From NCBI GenBank assembly GCA_002402465.1, contig DHFW01000040.1, positions 1-64,000 on the forward strand: a stretch of 64,000 nt of DNA, given 5' to 3'. Under the pieces are notes generated by a model, which worked only from the letters and a program-made list of their open reading frames with translations, did not search any database and was not told where the DNA came from. The DNA is from Bacteroidales bacterium UBA4814. Its GTDB lineage: Bacteria > Bacteroidota > Bacteroidia > Bacteroidales > UBA7960. The first letter of the stretch is position 1, and every line of letters begins with the position of its first letter. Position numbers and translations under genes: made by a program. This document shows positions 8,701 through 16,652 of this stretch, one piece after another.

Positions 8701-8716
8701 TGCCGCAAATGCGGCA
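8701..8716. other. Small intergenic hairpin
   Basis: TGCCGC (8701-8706) pairs perfectly with GCGGCA (8711-8716) around an AAAT loop, 19 bp past the stop of the YceI-like gene. No T tract follows, so it is a poor intrinsic terminator; it may protect the 3' end of the transcript or be a small repeat unit. Confidence 0.4.
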
Positions 8717-8868
8717 AAAATGCGCATCTGTAGCATTTGTTAAGGTATTTAAATAATGATTAATTTTAAGTAAAGCTTTTGCTTTGAACAAACAATAGCT
8801 TTTGCCCATTTGTTATGATAGTGTTCATCCACTTGTTTTTTTGCTTTTAACCTCGAGAACCTTTTGTC

Positions 8869-9366
8869 ATGTTTCCTAAAATAATATTTACCAAACTTGA
8901 TAGAACCGCCCATCCACCTGCCCAAAAACCCTTGATGGCCTGGGATGGCAACTGTGGTTTTTGCCATTACTGGGTGTTGCGCTGGAAAATGTTTACCGGC
9001 GACAACGTGGAGTACCGTCCCTATCAGGAAGCTGCTAAAAGTTTTCCTGACATTGAATATAAATATTTCAAGCAGGCCATTCGCTTTATTGATCTCGATG
9101 GAAAGATATATACCGGTCCTGGCGCGGTATTCCAGGCCTTTCAGTATGGCGACCGATACCGCTGGGTTATGCCCCTTTACAGGCGTTTGGGGCTTTTCAG
9201 GTTTCTGTCTGACCACTTTTACAGCTTCGTATCGCGCAACCGCACGGTAATGTACAAAATCACCGTAAGGCTTTGGGGCAAGAACCCCGTGCGCCAGAAA
9301 TATTACTGGGCTTATTACCTGGGTGGTTTGACAGCTTTTATCGCTGGACTGCTTATTCTGGCCTGA
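8869..9366 (+). CDS. DCC family thiol-disulfide oxidoreductase (DUF393)
   Basis: A 165-residue protein whose DUF393/DCC signature, WDGNCGFC with Cys 29 and Cys 32, sits at the start of a thioredoxin-like domain. YRPYQEAAK and the FIDLDGKIYTGPGAVFQAF stretch are typical of the family. The C-terminal ~20 residues form a hydrophobic segment (YYLGGLTAFIAGLLILA) that could anchor it in the membrane. Its partner protein is unknown. It is a single-gene unit with its own short terminator. Confidence 0.82.
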   Translation: MFPKIIFTKLDRTAHPPAQKPLMAWDGNCGFCHYWVLRWKMFTGDNVEYRPYQEAAKSFPDIEYKYFKQAIRFIDLDGKIYTGPGAVFQAFQYGDRYRWVMPLYRRLGLFRFLSDHFYSFVSRNRTVMYKITVRLWGKNPVRQKYYWAYYLGGLTAFIAGLLILA

Positions 9367-9382
9367 CCTAAGTCAGTTTTTT
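9363..9382 (+). terminator. Short intrinsic terminator
   Basis: CTGAC (9363-9367) pairs with GTCAG (9372-9376) around CTAA and is followed by six T. The stem overlaps the stop codon of the DCC gene. Confidence 0.6.
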
Positions 9383-9736
9383 CAACATTACTTATATTTT
9401 TCTAAATAAAAAAAATGTATAAAAAAGAGATTCCTCATTTTATAGGACTTGCTTATATTTTTTGTTTGGAGTTGTGAATTGTCTGAACTTACTGAACTTA
9501 CTGAACCTAACTTTGAAGAGATTTTGCCGATGTCTTATTCTTACCTGGCACTTGGTGATTGGTATACCGTTGACCAATTGTTTCCTTTGGCATTTCAGAT
9601 ACTTGAGGCTGAATAAAATTTGTGACCGTCTTTTTTGTGCCAATTGACCTCTTTTGTTTAATTTTAGTTGTTTAAAGCAGCCCACTGACCGAAAGTTCTA
9701 ATTGGGTTTTGTATTTTGATACATAAAAAATTGAAC
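9383..9736. other. Intergenic gap without a gene
   Basis: About 350 bp of AT-rich sequence between the DCC and MscS genes. The only structure I see is three tandem copies of a 9-nt unit (TGAACTTAC, TGAACTTAC, TGAACCTAA) near 9484-9510. The short open frames here have no recognisable content or initiation signal. Confidence 0.5.
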
Positions 9737-10558
9737 ATGGAGCGCTTCTCGATATTTTTTTCCGATATTAAATCTGAAACCCAGCAATATTACGATGCTT
9801 TGGTTGCTTTTATGCCCAAGCTACTGCTGGCTGCAGTTGTGCTGGTAGCGACTTGGTTTATTGCCCGTCAGTTTCGGAAGCTAACGGATCGCAGGCTGAA
9901 AAGAAAAATGGAGGATCCCTTGCTGGCCGAATTCCTGGCAACCATGACCAGGGCCATTATTTTTATCATTGGTTTACTGCTTGTCTTTCGGATTCTTGGT
10001 TTTGGAGGTATTACCGCCAGTATTCTGGCAGGTGCCGGAATAAGCGCATTTGTTATAGGTTTTGCCCTGCGCGACATTGGTGAAAATTTCCTGGCAGGCA
10101 TTCTCATGGCTTTCAAAAGGCCTTTCAGAGTGGGCGATTTAGTAGAATCAGGAAATGTACGCGGGGTGGTTGTGGCACTCAACATTCGCGACACCCAGCT
10201 CAAAACAGCCGATGGCAAGGATGTCTATATTCCCAATGCCAACATTATTAAAAATCCCCTCTTTAATTTCACCATCGATGGTTATCTGCGTTTTGATTTT
10301 TTGGTAGGACTGCCCAGTGGGTCAGATTATCAGAAAGGACTTCAAATCATTGAGGCTGCGGTGCTGAAAACTCCGTCAATCATTAAGAAACGGCGAATCC
10401 CAACTGCACATATCTCTGGCATTTCTGCAGGCAAGGTTGATGTTACGGTGAGTTTTTGGATAGATACTTTTACCGTGAAGGAAACTTCCGAAAAGATTCG
10501 CTCGGAAGTGATTAAGAATGTACAGCAGGCATTGGAAGAACAATTTTTTGAAAAATAA
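9737..10558 (+). CDS. Small-conductance mechanosensitive channel (MscS)
   Basis: A 273-residue membrane protein with three transmembrane segments. The pore helix region is FGGITASILAGAGISAFVIG, followed by the diagnostic RDIGENFLAGILMAFKRPF and the beta domain (DLVESGNVRGVVVALNIRDTQLKTADG, VYIPNANI). It should open under membrane tension and release solutes on osmotic downshock. I chose the ATG at 9737; an in-frame TTG at 9716 would add seven residues without any domain. A GTATTTTGATAC stretch just upstream may be part of the promoter. It is followed by pfkA 48 bp later. Confidence 0.92.
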   Translation: MERFSIFFSDIKSETQQYYDALVAFMPKLLLAAVVLVATWFIARQFRKLTDRRLKRKMEDPLLAEFLATMTRAIIFIIGLLLVFRILGFGGITASILAGAGISAFVIGFALRDIGENFLAGILMAFKRPFRVGDLVESGNVRGVVVALNIRDTQLKTADGKDVYIPNANIIKNPLFNFTIDGYLRFDFLVGLPSGSDYQKGLQIIEAAVLKTPSIIKKRRIPTAHISGISAGKVDVTVSFWIDTFTVKETSEKIRSEVIKNVQQALEEQFFEK

Positions 10559-10576
10559 CATATCGTTGTAGATATG
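10559..10576. promoter_or_regulatory. Inverted repeat upstream of pfkA
   Basis: CATATC (10559-10564) and GATATG (10571-10576) flank a 6-nt spacer, 30 bp before the pfkA start. It could be an operator or part of a promoter; no T tract follows, so it is not a terminator. Confidence 0.3.
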
Positions 10577-10606
10577 AAAAAGGAGAGCATTTAATCAAAC
10601 ACGCAT

Positions 10607-11581
10607 ATGGAAAATTTAAAAAGGATTGCGGTACTAACTTCGGGTGGTGATGCCCCGGGCATGAATGCGGCCATTAGGGCAGTAGTGCGCACAAGTTTCA
10701 ATAATGGAATTGAAGTGTATGGCATTATGCGAGGCTATGATGGCCTCATTAAAAACGATTTCAGAAAATTGGAGTCGCGCGATGTCAGTAACATTATACA
10801 AACTGGCGGAACCATACTGAAAACAGCCCGCTGCCCCGAATTCAGGGAAAAAGAAGGCCGAATCAAGGCTTTCGAAAACCTGAAAAAGAACAAAATTGAT
10901 GGTCTGATCGTGATTGGTGGCGATGGCTCCTTTGCAGGGGCCAGTCTTTTATCGAAAGAGCATAATTTTCCGGTGATTGGCATTCCCGGTACCATCGACA
11001 ACGACCTGTATGGTACCGATTATACCATTGGTTACGACACTGCACTGAATAATATAGTGGCAGCGGTTGATAAGATCCGTGACACAGCCAGTTCGCACAA
11101 CCGAATTTTCTTCATTGAAGTAATGGGCCGTGAAGCAGGATTTATTGCCCTGCGAAGCGGCATTGCCAGCGGAGCTGAAGCCATCCTTATTCCGGAAGTT
11201 AACGGACAAATTGAGAAGCTTATGGAGCTTATGTCCAAGCGAACTCAGGATAAACGGTCGAGCATTATCATAGTGGCTGAGGGGGAAAGGGAAGGCAATA
11301 TCTTTGACATAGCCAAAATGGTTGAAAAGAAATTTAAGGATGTAGATGTAAGGGTTTCCATACTCGGACATATCCAGCGGGGAGGCAGTCCAACGGCATT
11401 CGACAGGGTTACCGCCAGTCGCATGGGTGTGGCTGCAGTTGATGCCCTCATGAACGATCAGCGAAGCATAATGGTGGGGATTGCCAATAATGACATTGTC
11501 CACGTGCCCCTCAACAAAACCGTTAAGCTGAACAAAAGCATCAACATGGGGCTGCTCGAAATCGTAGATATTCTTATCTGA
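10607..11581 (+). CDS. pfkA: 6-phosphofructokinase
   Basis: A 324-residue ATP-type phosphofructokinase that commits fructose 6-phosphate to glycolysis. The hallmarks are present in order: ATP-binding TSGGDAPGMNAAIRAVV at the N-terminus, GGDGSFAGA, the catalytic PGTIDNDLYGTDYTIG, the substrate-binding FFIEVMGREAGFIA, and the late LGHIQRGGSPTAFDR. Length equals that of bacterial PfkA. GGDG, with Gly after the second Asp, indicates ATP and not pyrophosphate as donor. It is convergent with the GH53 remnant, with no clear terminator in the 96-bp gap. Confidence 0.97.
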   Translation: MENLKRIAVLTSGGDAPGMNAAIRAVVRTSFNNGIEVYGIMRGYDGLIKNDFRKLESRDVSNIIQTGGTILKTARCPEFREKEGRIKAFENLKKNKIDGLIVIGGDGSFAGASLLSKEHNFPVIGIPGTIDNDLYGTDYTIGYDTALNNIVAAVDKIRDTASSHNRIFFIEVMGREAGFIALRSGIASGAEAILIPEVNGQIEKLMELMSKRTQDKRSSIIIVAEGEREGNIFDIAKMVEKKFKDVDVRVSILGHIQRGGSPTAFDRVTASRMGVAAVDALMNDQRSIMVGIANNDIVHVPLNKTVKLNKSINMGLLEIVDILI

Positions 11582-11677
11582 TCAGGCCTCTTTTATCGTA
11601 TTGAAACGTTCCCTCAGGTCATTGATGTCATTTTAAAGAATAAAGGTCATTTTGTTTTAACCACCTGAAAAGACAAA

Positions 11678-12689
11678 CTACTTCAGATACTTGTCTCTGA
11701 GGTCTTCAAAAACCTTAATGTTTTCGAGGGTGTTTCCGTCCTGATCAACTACCACGGCACCCCAGCGCAGCGGTTCCCAAATGGCAGCACCTTTGCCCAT
11801 GTCGTTTGGCAGGCCAAACACAATGTCGTGTACTTCGCGCTTATAATCGGTGTATTCCACCTCGTTAAGGGGTTTGTTACAGCGCTGCAGCAGGTCGTTG
11901 AGGTTAAACTTCAGGTCGTCGAGGGTGCCATGCCATCGCGGATAATAGGAAAGTCCGATGATGTCGAAGCGTACCCCGCGGGCAATCATATTGTCGAACC
12001 AGAAAATGGCTTCCTTGTTTTGTCCGCCCAGGTCCACATGCATCATAATGGGCACTTCAGGGTCAACGACCTCAACACCTTTTGCCCCAGCAATGAGCAG
12101 CTTGGCAAGTTGGTCTGGGTTGCCGATATGGCCTTCGGGCCAGATCATGCCATGGTTGATCTCGTTGCCCACCTGTACCATATCGGGCGGGGTGCCCTGA
12201 TCGTGCAGTGCCTGCATTACACTAATGGTATAATTTCTGACGCTGTCCTGCAGGGTTTCAAAGTCGAGCCCTTCACAGGCTTTGGGCTTGAATTGCTTTT
12301 GCGGGTCGGCCCAGTAGTCGCTTTAGTGAAAATCGAGCAAAAAGCCCATGCCGGCATCTTTAACTCATTTCGCCATTTTCGTCCATTTTCAGGTCCACCG
12401 GCGTGCCATCAGGCAAGGCAAGGCTTCCGTCGCCTGCCAAGTAAATGCGCACCATGCCGCTGGCTGTGGTGATTTCACGGTTTATGCTGTCGGCAATGGC
12501 TCCCCGCAGCCGGGTATGGTCAACGCCATCTGCCAGCAGGGTAGTGCTGTAGGCGGTCATCATTACGGATACAGGGGTGCCTTTGTCCACATGACTCACA
12601 GCCGCAAATTCCGAAACAGGCTTCTCCGTAATACCACAGGCGGCAAAAATAAAAATGACAAGTGCGAGAAGAATTCCTTTTGCTTTCAT
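11678..12689 (-). pseudogene. GH53 endo-galactanase remnant
   Basis: Reading leftwards, 12689-12360 encodes a lipoprotein signal (IFAACG) and an Ig-like domain (VSVMMTAYSTTLLADGVDHT). It then stops after DENGEMS. A different frame continues with KDAGMGFLLDFH, then a TAA (12325-12323) exactly where family 53 has tyrosine in LDFHYSDxWADP, and then SDYWADPQKQ through the catalytic-site motif VQVGNEINHGMIWPEG to the normal end of a GH53 domain. The beginning of the GH53 barrel is missing. The locus therefore shows an internal deletion with frame change at about 12362-12372 plus one nonsense change. GH53 enzymes cleave beta-1,4-galactan side chains of pectin; this copy cannot make a complete enzyme. 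An AUG at 12217 could allow a C-terminal fragment, probably inactive. Confidence 0.82.
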
Positions 12690-12832
12690 AAATATATCTG
12701 GTTAAGGTTTTTTGGTTTTTGAATGGTAAAAACACCCCGAAACAGGTTGAATGTCAAAAAAAGTATTTTGGGAATAATCGTTTCCAAATAAACCAATTTA
12801 TTGAGCTTCAATCCATTCCCCTTTAACAATTC

Positions 12833-12849
12833 TTGGCACGATTTATGGT
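12833..12849 (+). promoter_or_regulatory. Possible sigma-54 promoter
   Basis: TTGGCACG (12833-12840) is a full -24 consensus. Ten bases after the GG comes ATGG where RpoN prefers TTGC, so the -12 element has the invariant G but not the C. Transcription would begin near 12860, 29 nt before the ATG at 12889. Confidence 0.35.
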
Positions 12850-12888
12850 TTTTAATGGCCAACTGTGAACCTTTTAAAACCTACCGCT

Positions 12889-14391
12889 ATGAAAAAGTTT
12901 ATAATCACCTCGATCTTCGCCTTCTTTCTCGCCGGAGGAAGCGCGCTCATGGCACAGGCCTCCCAGGCCGAATATCTTGGCCTGCCGGGTGATAACCTGA
13001 ACTTATACGCCGTGATGGAAACCTTCCGTGAGTCGGAAACCCTTGAGGCTTTTGAAAGGGCCATCAACGACCCCGAATACATGGTCAACAACCTCGACCT
13101 TAATGGCGATGGGTATGTCGACTATATCATGGTGAATGATTATGTTGAAGGCAATATTCACTATATTGTATTGAGGGTGGCTCTGAACGCCTCTGAATAC
13201 CAGGACGTAGCTGTTTTTGTTGTTGAAAAGCTGCGCGATGGTTCGGTTACCGTTCAGTTGATTGGCGACGAAACCCTTTATGGCGCAAACTATATCATTG
13301 AACCTCACTATGCTGAAACTACTAACCCCGGATACCGTGGCAATGTAACCAGACCAGCAAACAACGTAGTACATACCTCCAATGTGGTGCACACCACTTA
13401 TTACGAGGTAGCCAGCTGGCCGGTGATCGTCTATATCTCACGTCCGGTTTATCGCCCCTGGCGTTCGGTTTGGTACTACGGTTACTACCCCAGCTACTGG
13501 AGCCCCTGGAGAGCGCACTACTGGCACTACTACTACGGTTATCACTACCACTGGCAAAGCCACTACTACAGCTACTACCGCCCATGGAGGACTTACCGCG
13601 GTGGTTTCTACACCAATTACTACGTTGCCAGTGTACGCCGTTACTCGCCTGTTGTGGTTGTTAACATCAACCGTGGAGTTTACAAGCCTACTTACAGCAG
13701 ACCCGATACCCGCAAACAAGGCGAAGCCCTCTATGCACAGAGGGGTTCCAGCTCAGGCAGGGTACCTGCAGGCACCGGAAGAAGTGAGGCCACTGGCCGC
13801 ACCAACAGCGGACAGGTTAGCCGCGATGCCAACACTGCCGGCACCCAATCGGTGAATGCACCCAGGAATGCCACTTCAGGCGCCAGCACCCGCAGCGAAG
13901 CCGTTACCCGCACTCAGCAGGAAAACGTTCGCAAGGAAGCGACTCCGGCGGTTGACAGGAACGCCCCCCGCTCGTCAGGACAAAGTGCAGCCCCTGCCCG
14001 CACGGCACCAGCCAGCAATAACCGAAGCAGTGCAGCCCCTGCCAGTGCGCCCAGCAGGCCTGCCGCAGCACAAAGTCCTGCCCAGGCACGCACCGCACCT
14101 GCCTCAAACGACAGAAGCAGCTCAGCGCCGGCCAATGTGAACAGGTCGCAGCCTGCTCCCAGCAGGGAGTCGGCCCCCAGGGTGAGTGCACCCGCTCAAA
14201 ACAACAGGAGCAGCGCACCGGCACCGGCAGTTAGCAGGAGCAGCAGCAATACCCACAGTAGTGCACCAGATACTGCAGTAAGCAGCAGCAACACCAGGAA
14301 CAGCAGCCCTGCGCCAGCAAGAACTAACAACTCAGACTCGCGCGGCAGCAGCTCAAAAGAATCCAATACAAGTACAAGTCGCGGTAGGTAA
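12889..14391 (+). CDS. Secreted Tyr-rich and Ser/Ala/Pro-rich repeat protein
   Basis: A 500-residue exported protein that I do not recognise as a known family. It has a signal peptide (about 1-22, to LMAQA), a globular part to about residue 165 with a calcium-loop-like DLNGDGYVD near 69-77, a very aromatic stretch of about 90 residues full of Tyr, Trp and His (around YYGYYPSYWSPWRAHYW), and a ~230-residue disordered tail. The tail is built from imperfect repeats of the type APASNNRSSAAPA and carries many Ser, Ala, Pro, Asn and Arg. Composition suggests an extracellular or envelope structural protein. I started at MKKFIITS because it begins the signal peptide; an upstream in-frame ATG adds eight unlikely residues. 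Confidence 0.8.
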   Translation: MKKFIITSIFAFFLAGGSALMAQASQAEYLGLPGDNLNLYAVMETFRESETLEAFERAINDPEYMVNNLDLNGDGYVDYIMVNDYVEGNIHYIVLRVALNASEYQDVAVFVVEKLRDGSVTVQLIGDETLYGANYIIEPHYAETTNPGYRGNVTRPANNVVHTSNVVHTTYYEVASWPVIVYISRPVYRPWRSVWYYGYYPSYWSPWRAHYWHYYYGYHYHWQSHYYSYYRPWRTYRGGFYTNYYVASVRRYSPVVVVNINRGVYKPTYSRPDTRKQGEALYAQRGSSSGRVPAGTGRSEATGRTNSGQVSRDANTAGTQSVNAPRNATSGASTRSEAVTRTQQENVRKEATPAVDRNAPRSSGQSAAPARTAPASNNRSSAAPASAPSRPAAAQSPAQARTAPASNDRSSSAPANVNRSQPAPSRESAPRVSAPAQNNRSSAPAPAVSRSSSNTHSSAPDTAVSSSNTRNSSPAPARTNNSDSRGSSSKESNTSTSRGR

Positions 14392-14416
14392 TAATTTCCA
14401 ATATATAAACACCCCA

Positions 14417-14450
14417 GGCGCAGGATGATCGGTTCTGCGCCTTTTTTTTT
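14417..14450 (+). terminator. Intrinsic terminator
   Basis: GGCGCAG (14417-14423) pairs with CTGCGCC (14435-14441), followed by nine T. It ends the transcript of the secreted repeat protein. Confidence 0.85.
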
Positions 14451-14620
14451 AACCTTTCAAAAATTGTCTGAAGGTTAACTGTCAATCGGGTAGTATAATT
14501 TAATGGGGAGGATGGACCTGCAAAATAATAATAATTAGGAACTTCGTTTTGTAAGCACTTTTCATTCAATTGAAATCATAAGCTAATTTATTAAGTGAAC
14601 ATGCAGAGTTTATTTATATT

Positions 14621-14869
14621 GAGTTTGGCAAAAAAGGGGTGGAGATGATGCCCATTGAAAAGGAAGCATACCGGGGCGTTATTCGACTTGAAGACCTGGC
14701 AAACATTTATGCTACAGCGGGTTCCAGCCAAGAAGCCATCCCCTTGCTCGATCAACTCCTTTCGCTGCCCGGCATTCTTTCGGCCAATCTGCTTTTGATG
14801 GATCCCACATGGAAACCCTAATGGAATCTGCCCGAATTCAAAAAACTGGCTGAAAAGTATAAAGGCTGA
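14621..14869 (+). pseudogene. Remnant of the C-terminus of a TPR protein
   Basis: The frame EMMPIEKEAYRGVIRLEDLA, then NIYATAGSSQEAIPLLDQLL and MDPTWKP, is interrupted by TAA (14819-14821) and resumes in the same frame as WNLPEFKKLAEKYKG with a stop at 14867-14869. This is the usual end of tetratricopeptide-repeat proteins (often fused to kinases, cyclases or winged-helix domains), where a last repeat is followed by LDPxWDPLRxxPxFQKL. Everything upstream of about 14621 is gone. It is a truncated gene relic and not a small gene. Confidence 0.65.
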
Positions 14870-15049
14870 CTCAAAGGTATTTAATTAAGCCACCAAATTA
14901 CAAAATCACAAAATCTCACTAAATAAATAATCTGGCATTCAATGTTTTGTGTTATTTAGTGTTTTAGAGTTTCCGCCTGCCGTCGGGCAGGTTTGTGGCA
15001 AATATGATTTTTTCGACTTTTGAGGCGGCCTTTTTTCATTCTTCATTAT
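14870..15049. repeat. Intergenic repeat-like spacer
   Basis: AT-rich spacer with inverted pieces: CTAAATAA (near 14918) with TTATTTAG (near 14952), and a compact palindrome CCTGCC (14976-14981) with GGCAGG (14986-14991). The style is that of short palindromic repeats found between Bacteroidota genes. No gene is seen. Confidence 0.4.
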
Positions 15050-15284
15050 TCATTTTTCACTTTTCTCATAGGCACTGAACTCCACGATCTGCCCAATCAG
15101 GTCGTAGGGGATAAACCAGCACCCGGCCATGGGTTTTATAAGCTGGCATATCGTAGGCAATGCCCTCAACTGAATCGGGGACTTTTTCCTTGATGATGGC
15201 CCTGATCGTATGCAGTATTTCCTGCACTTCGGCAGCGAAGGAGGCAATGTATTCGTCGATAGAGATGAATTTTGACGGCATCAT
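15050..15284 (-). pseudogene. DUF1801 (YdhG-like) gene remnant with internal deletion
   Basis: From an ATG at 15284 or 15281 the frame reads MPSKFISIDEYIASF and continues to SVEGIAYDMPAYKTHGRVLV, the N-terminal half of a DUF1801 domain. It then ends out of frame. The next frame gives FIPYDLIGQIVEF and stops at 15050; that is the normal end of the same family. The core between GRVLVY and IPYDLI (about 35-40 residues in relatives, including the FYPTPSG region) is missing and the frame shifts at about 15110-15125. The gene is therefore broken by deletion. Confidence 0.7.
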
Positions 15285-15423
15285 TTTAGGGATTCTTCTT
15301 AGGACAAAATTAAACAAGATACTGACACGAATTATGCCGGTGGAGTGGGTCATTATTCCGGGTAAGGCAAAGGACATTGTTCAGGACCAGGAAAAAACCT
15401 GGTACTGATCAGATTCTAATTTC

Positions 15424-15506
15424 AAACGTAGTTCAAACGTAGTTCAAACGTATTTTAAACGTATGTAAAACGTATTTTTACGTTTGCACTACGTGTTATT
15501 TACGTG
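15424..15506. promoter_or_regulatory. Helically phased ACGT repeat array
   Basis: Five copies of AAACGTA begin at 15424, 15435, 15446, 15457 and 15468, exactly 11 bp apart. An inverted copy (TACGTTT, 15479-15485) follows, then ACGT cores at 15491 and 15502. ACGT cores thus recur eight times at 11, 11, 11, 11, 10, 11 and 11 bp, always on nearly the same face of the helix. The array ends about 80 bp before the DUF6266 gene, just upstream of a possible -7 box. It looks like a cooperative protein-binding site; the binder is unknown. Confidence 0.6.
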
Positions 15507-15534
15507 TCATTAATGTCTTAACTTAAAATTTGCT

Positions 15535-15542
15535 TATATTCG
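15535..15542 (+). promoter_or_regulatory. Possible -7 promoter element
   Basis: TATATTCG matches the Bacteroidota -7 consensus TAnnTTTG at seven of eight positions and lies 44 bp before the DUF6266 start, downstream of the phased array. No clear -33 partner is visible. Confidence 0.35.
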
Positions 15543-15586
15543 CATAGAGCTGAAGATGTATCAAAAACCTTTAAAACAAAATCGTT

Positions 15587-16222
15587 ATGGCTTTTACGAA
15601 AGAAGGATTTTTAGGAAATTTTAAAGGTCAGCTTGGCAATACGGTGGTTTACGAAATGTATGGAAAAACGGTGATCCGCAGCAAGCCTGCCTATAAACGC
15701 CGCCCTGCCAAGGGTGCGCTGAAGCAGGCGCAGACCGACTTTTCACGTGTGATGAAGATCATGCAGGCCGCAAGGTCGGTGATCAGGCTGGGTTTCAGGG
15801 ATGTGGCCGAGGGGCGCTCTGCCTTTCATACTGCCATGTCGGCCAACCTGGTGAACTATCGTAATGCCGAAAATCCCGAAGACCTGCACTGGCTGGTGGT
15901 GAGCCAGGGCGAAAGGGCAGGGGCACTAGAGGTGACAATGGAAGTACGGGGTGACAAAGCTACCATTACCTGGGGCGATCCTGAACCAGGAAAACCTTAC
16001 AAGATGAACGACCAGGTGCTGCTGATGACTATCAACGACAAGACTTTGCATACTACCGATAAGGTGCAGGCAGCCAAACGATCCGAAAAAATTGCAGAGA
16101 TTGTCCTGCCAGCCGTTAAGGAAGGAGAGAACATCCTGGTATTTATTGCCTTTTATAACCCCTTTGAAGCCCTGGCCAGGAAAAGCCCCAGCAATTTTTC
16201 AAAAAGCCAGGTGGTGGGTTAA
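15587..16222 (+). CDS. DUF6266 family protein
   Basis: A 211-residue protein with the family N-terminus (KEGFLGNFKGQLGNTVVYEMYGKT, shared by DUF6266 proteins of Bacteroidota), then a basic region (KPAYKRRPAKGALKQAQ) and a C-terminal beta-rich half resembling a fibronectin-like sandwich (ATITWGDPEPGKP, ENILVFIAFYN). There is no signal peptide or membrane segment. The function of the family is not known. The gene stands alone, is preceded by the phased ACGT array and followed by two strong hairpins, so it looks like an independently controlled unit in a repeat-rich stretch. Confidence 0.8.
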   Translation: MAFTKEGFLGNFKGQLGNTVVYEMYGKTVIRSKPAYKRRPAKGALKQAQTDFSRVMKIMQAARSVIRLGFRDVAEGRSAFHTAMSANLVNYRNAENPEDLHWLVVSQGERAGALEVTMEVRGDKATITWGDPEPGKPYKMNDQVLLMTINDKTLHTTDKVQAAKRSEKIAEIVLPAVKEGENILVFIAFYNPFEALARKSPSNFSKSQVVG

Positions 16223-16237
16223 GCTCGTTGAAGAGTA

Positions 16238-16300
16238 GGGACAGGTCGTGACCTGTCCCGGTAAAAAGTCAGGGCTTGACTTGAAGTCAAACCCTGACTT
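16238..16300. repeat. Two adjacent long hairpins
   Basis: First hairpin: GGGACAGGTC (16238-16247) with GACCTGTCCC (16250-16259), perfect over 10 bp with a 2-nt loop. Second: AAGTCAGGG (16266-16274) and TTGACTT (16276-16282) pair with AAGTCAA (16284-16290) and CCCTGACTT (16292-16300), 16 bp with one mismatch. No T tract follows, so they resemble mobile palindromic repeats more than terminators, though they may stop transcription. Confidence 0.55.
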
Positions 16301-16303
16301 AGC

Positions 16304-16388
16304 TGGCATTAGCGGCAGCGCGGCAAAACATTGGTAGCTTTTGAGTGTGTGGGGTTTCTCATTAGGTGCGGCGCACAAGACATAAATT
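16304..16388. repeat. Dispersed repeat, copy 1
   Basis: About 85 bp that recurs at 17218-17306 in the same orientation. The shared core includes AGCGGCAGCG, then ATTGGTAGCTTTTGAGTGTG and CATTAGGTGC. The two copies flank the broken toxin-antitoxin pair. Confidence 0.65.
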
Positions 16389-16428
16389 ATTTGATGGTAT
16401 TTTATTAATTTTGTAAAAATGGTCGATC

Positions 16429-16649
16429 ATGAAACAAGTAGTTCTAAATATTCCTGAAAAAACCTACCTCGATTTTATTAATCATATTAAAAGCAAATTT
16501 GCCGATATCGAGATTAAAGAAAGAATTGCTGCACCTAATGAAGAAGTGGCAGAAGAGGGGGCATTTACGAGACCTTACTATTATCGGAGATAAGTTTGGC
16601 AGAAGACTGGCTGTCAGATGAAGATAACAGGTGGGATGAAGTTTTATAA
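16429..16649 (+). pseudogene. Frameshifted antitoxin of a MazF/PemK-type pair
   Basis: The ATG at 16429 gives MKQVVLNIPEKTYLDFINHI and proceeds to EEVAEEG, then leaves frame and stops near 16592. The +1 frame continues with ETLLLSEISLAEDWLSDEDN and RWDEVL to a TAA at 16647-16649, 3 bp before the toxin start. An SExSLAxDWL ending is typical of small antitoxins paired with MazF/PemK toxins in Bacteroidota. One extra G in the run near 16557-16561 would restore the frame, so this is either a real lesion or a homopolymer error. Confidence 0.7.
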
Positions 16650-16652
16650 GGC

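Noticed and set aside
9440..9685. Overlapping short open frames on both strands between the DCC and MscS genes
   Set aside because: Low-complexity translations, no initiation context, and a transcript terminator just upstream.
14639..14821. Small 60-residue gene
   Set aside because: Its translation is the tail of a TPR protein, the match continues past the stop in the same frame, and no start region precedes it.
15424..15506. CRISPR-like array
   Set aside because: The repeat unit is only 7 bp with a 4-bp spacer; CRISPR repeats are over 20 bp with unique spacers, and no cas gene is near.
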